Shown: in pieces, positions 63,735 through 64,000 of the stretch
Layout: every line of letters begins with the position of its first letter
Numbering within the stretch: position 1 is the stretch's first letter
From: Prochlorococcus marinus CUG1415
GTDB taxonomy: Bacteria > Cyanobacteriota > Cyanobacteriia > PCC-6307 > Cyanobiaceae
Length of the DNA stretch: 64,000 nt
Assembly: GCF_017696015.1 (NCBI RefSeq)
Contig: NZ_JAAORL010000001.1
Coordinates: forward strand, 434,001-498,000
Direction of reading: 5' to 3'
Notes under the pieces: generated by a model
The model's database searches: none
Told to the model about the DNA's origin: nothing
Seen by the model: the letters and a program-made list of their open reading frames with translations, nothing else
Position numbers and translations under genes: made by a program

Positions 63735-64000
63735 TTAAATACTTTTAGCTCTCTTAATTTTTAAAAGTGCATTATTCACTGCCTGTTGTTGATCCCTTTT
63801 AGTAATCCAGTGGTGATAAGTTTGAGTATGTAGACTAACAGAATGTCCCATCATTCTGGCAGCAACAGTATCAGGTAAATTATAAAAAATTGTTCTTACT
63901 GCCCAAGCATGTCTGAGATCATAAGGTTTTATTTGTAAAGAGTAACGTTTAAACTGGTCAGTAATTGTCTTGCCAATATTTTGTAAGGTTGTAAATTTTA
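63735..64000 (-). CDS. tyrosine recombinase (integrase-type), C-terminal part
   Basis: The last 88 codons of a gene running in from the right edge, ending TAA at 63735-63737. It has the catalytic core of tyrosine recombinases: PYDLRHAWAVRTIFYN (the RHxxR box), RMMGHSVSLHTQTYHHW (the second His or Trp and the Tyr nucleophile). It is therefore a complete active-site end. Without the rest or its neighbours I cannot tell a phage integrase from a chromosomal recombinase. No att site or tRNA is visible nearby on this side. Confidence 0.88.
   Translation of the reverse strand, partial: KFTTLQNIGKTITDQFKRYSLQIKPYDLRHAWAVRTIFYNLPDTVAARMMGHSVSLHTQTYHHWITKRDQQQAVNNALLKIKRAKSI

Noticed and set aside
63735-64000. 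Edge of a prophage or genomic island
   Set aside because: Only one recombinase end is visible, flanked by core genes, with no att repeat or tRNA on this side. Nothing supports an island within the window.

Overview
The window is a stretch of core chromosome from a marine picocyanobacterium, almost certainly a high-light-adapted Prochlorococcus. The DNA is very AT-rich, genes are packed with tiny gaps, and the gene set is cyanobacterial: cytochrome b6f (petC, petA), photosystem I (psaF, psaJ), Psb27, a high-light-inducible protein, glutamate-1-semialdehyde aminomutase and scattered cobalamin genes. A 64-residue protein that I recall as the invariant 'hyper-conserved protein' of Prochlorococcus and marine Synechococcus (20126-20320) supports this. 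I see no prophage, IS element, CRISPR array, rRNA operon or genomic island. The tyrosine recombinase cut by the right edge is the only mobile-type gene.

Layout. 1-11 kb: a GroEL without adjacent GroES and with a tandem Gly/Met tail, fabG, ispD, an S66 peptidase, ubiA, ppx, then a leftward run petC-petA-lgt-cobM-HTH/TM protein. 11-23 kb: tatC beside petC (the Rieske protein carries a twin-arginine signal), an RqcH-like NFACT protein, gmk, psaF-psaJ, tsaD-hli, a CPA1 antiporter, gltX, then a translation cluster (tRNA-Asp, hyper-conserved protein, tRNA-Trp, rplS) and map. 23-32 kb: a BioD-like/DRTGG protein paired with a DprA-like protein, a YajQ homologue, an SPFH protein, hemL, xth and larC with a flippase-like membrane protein. 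32-41 kb: a leftward yjbQ - pterin dehydratase - COG0523 GTPase - iron ABC permease run, an M32 peptidase, a first inorganic pyrophosphatase, hemC and the principal sigma factor rpoD, divergent from priA. 41-54 kb: argB, ssb, cobK, cutA, a PfkB kinase, purA, psb27, proS, a second pyrophosphatase and lepB. 54-64 kb: a double histidine phosphatase, a CPBP protease, an FtsL-like protein with ftsI, transaldolase, a geranylgeranyl-reductase-like protein, frr-pyrH, cobO and the partial recombinase.

The genes cover pigment and cofactor synthesis (hemL, hemC, cobM, cobK, cobO, ubiA, ispD), photosynthetic electron transport and its biogenesis (petAC, tatC, psaFJ, psb27), translation (gltX, proS, frr, rplS, map, tRNAs), envelope and division (lgt, lepB, ftsI), and metal handling (COG0523 protein, Fe permease, CutA, LarC). 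Many convergent neighbours have stop codons that touch or overlap, as expected of a streamlined genome.

Items most worth a second look: two family I pyrophosphatases, where the copy resembling the usual cyanobacterial enzyme has lost two active-site residues; a structured, promoter-preceded segment between rpoD and priA that looks like a small RNA; an FtsL-like membrane protein abutting ftsI; a COG0523 GTPase with nine perfect 21-bp His-coding repeats next to an iron permease; and the hyper-conserved protein between two tRNA genes. I found no clearly unprecedented multi-gene system.
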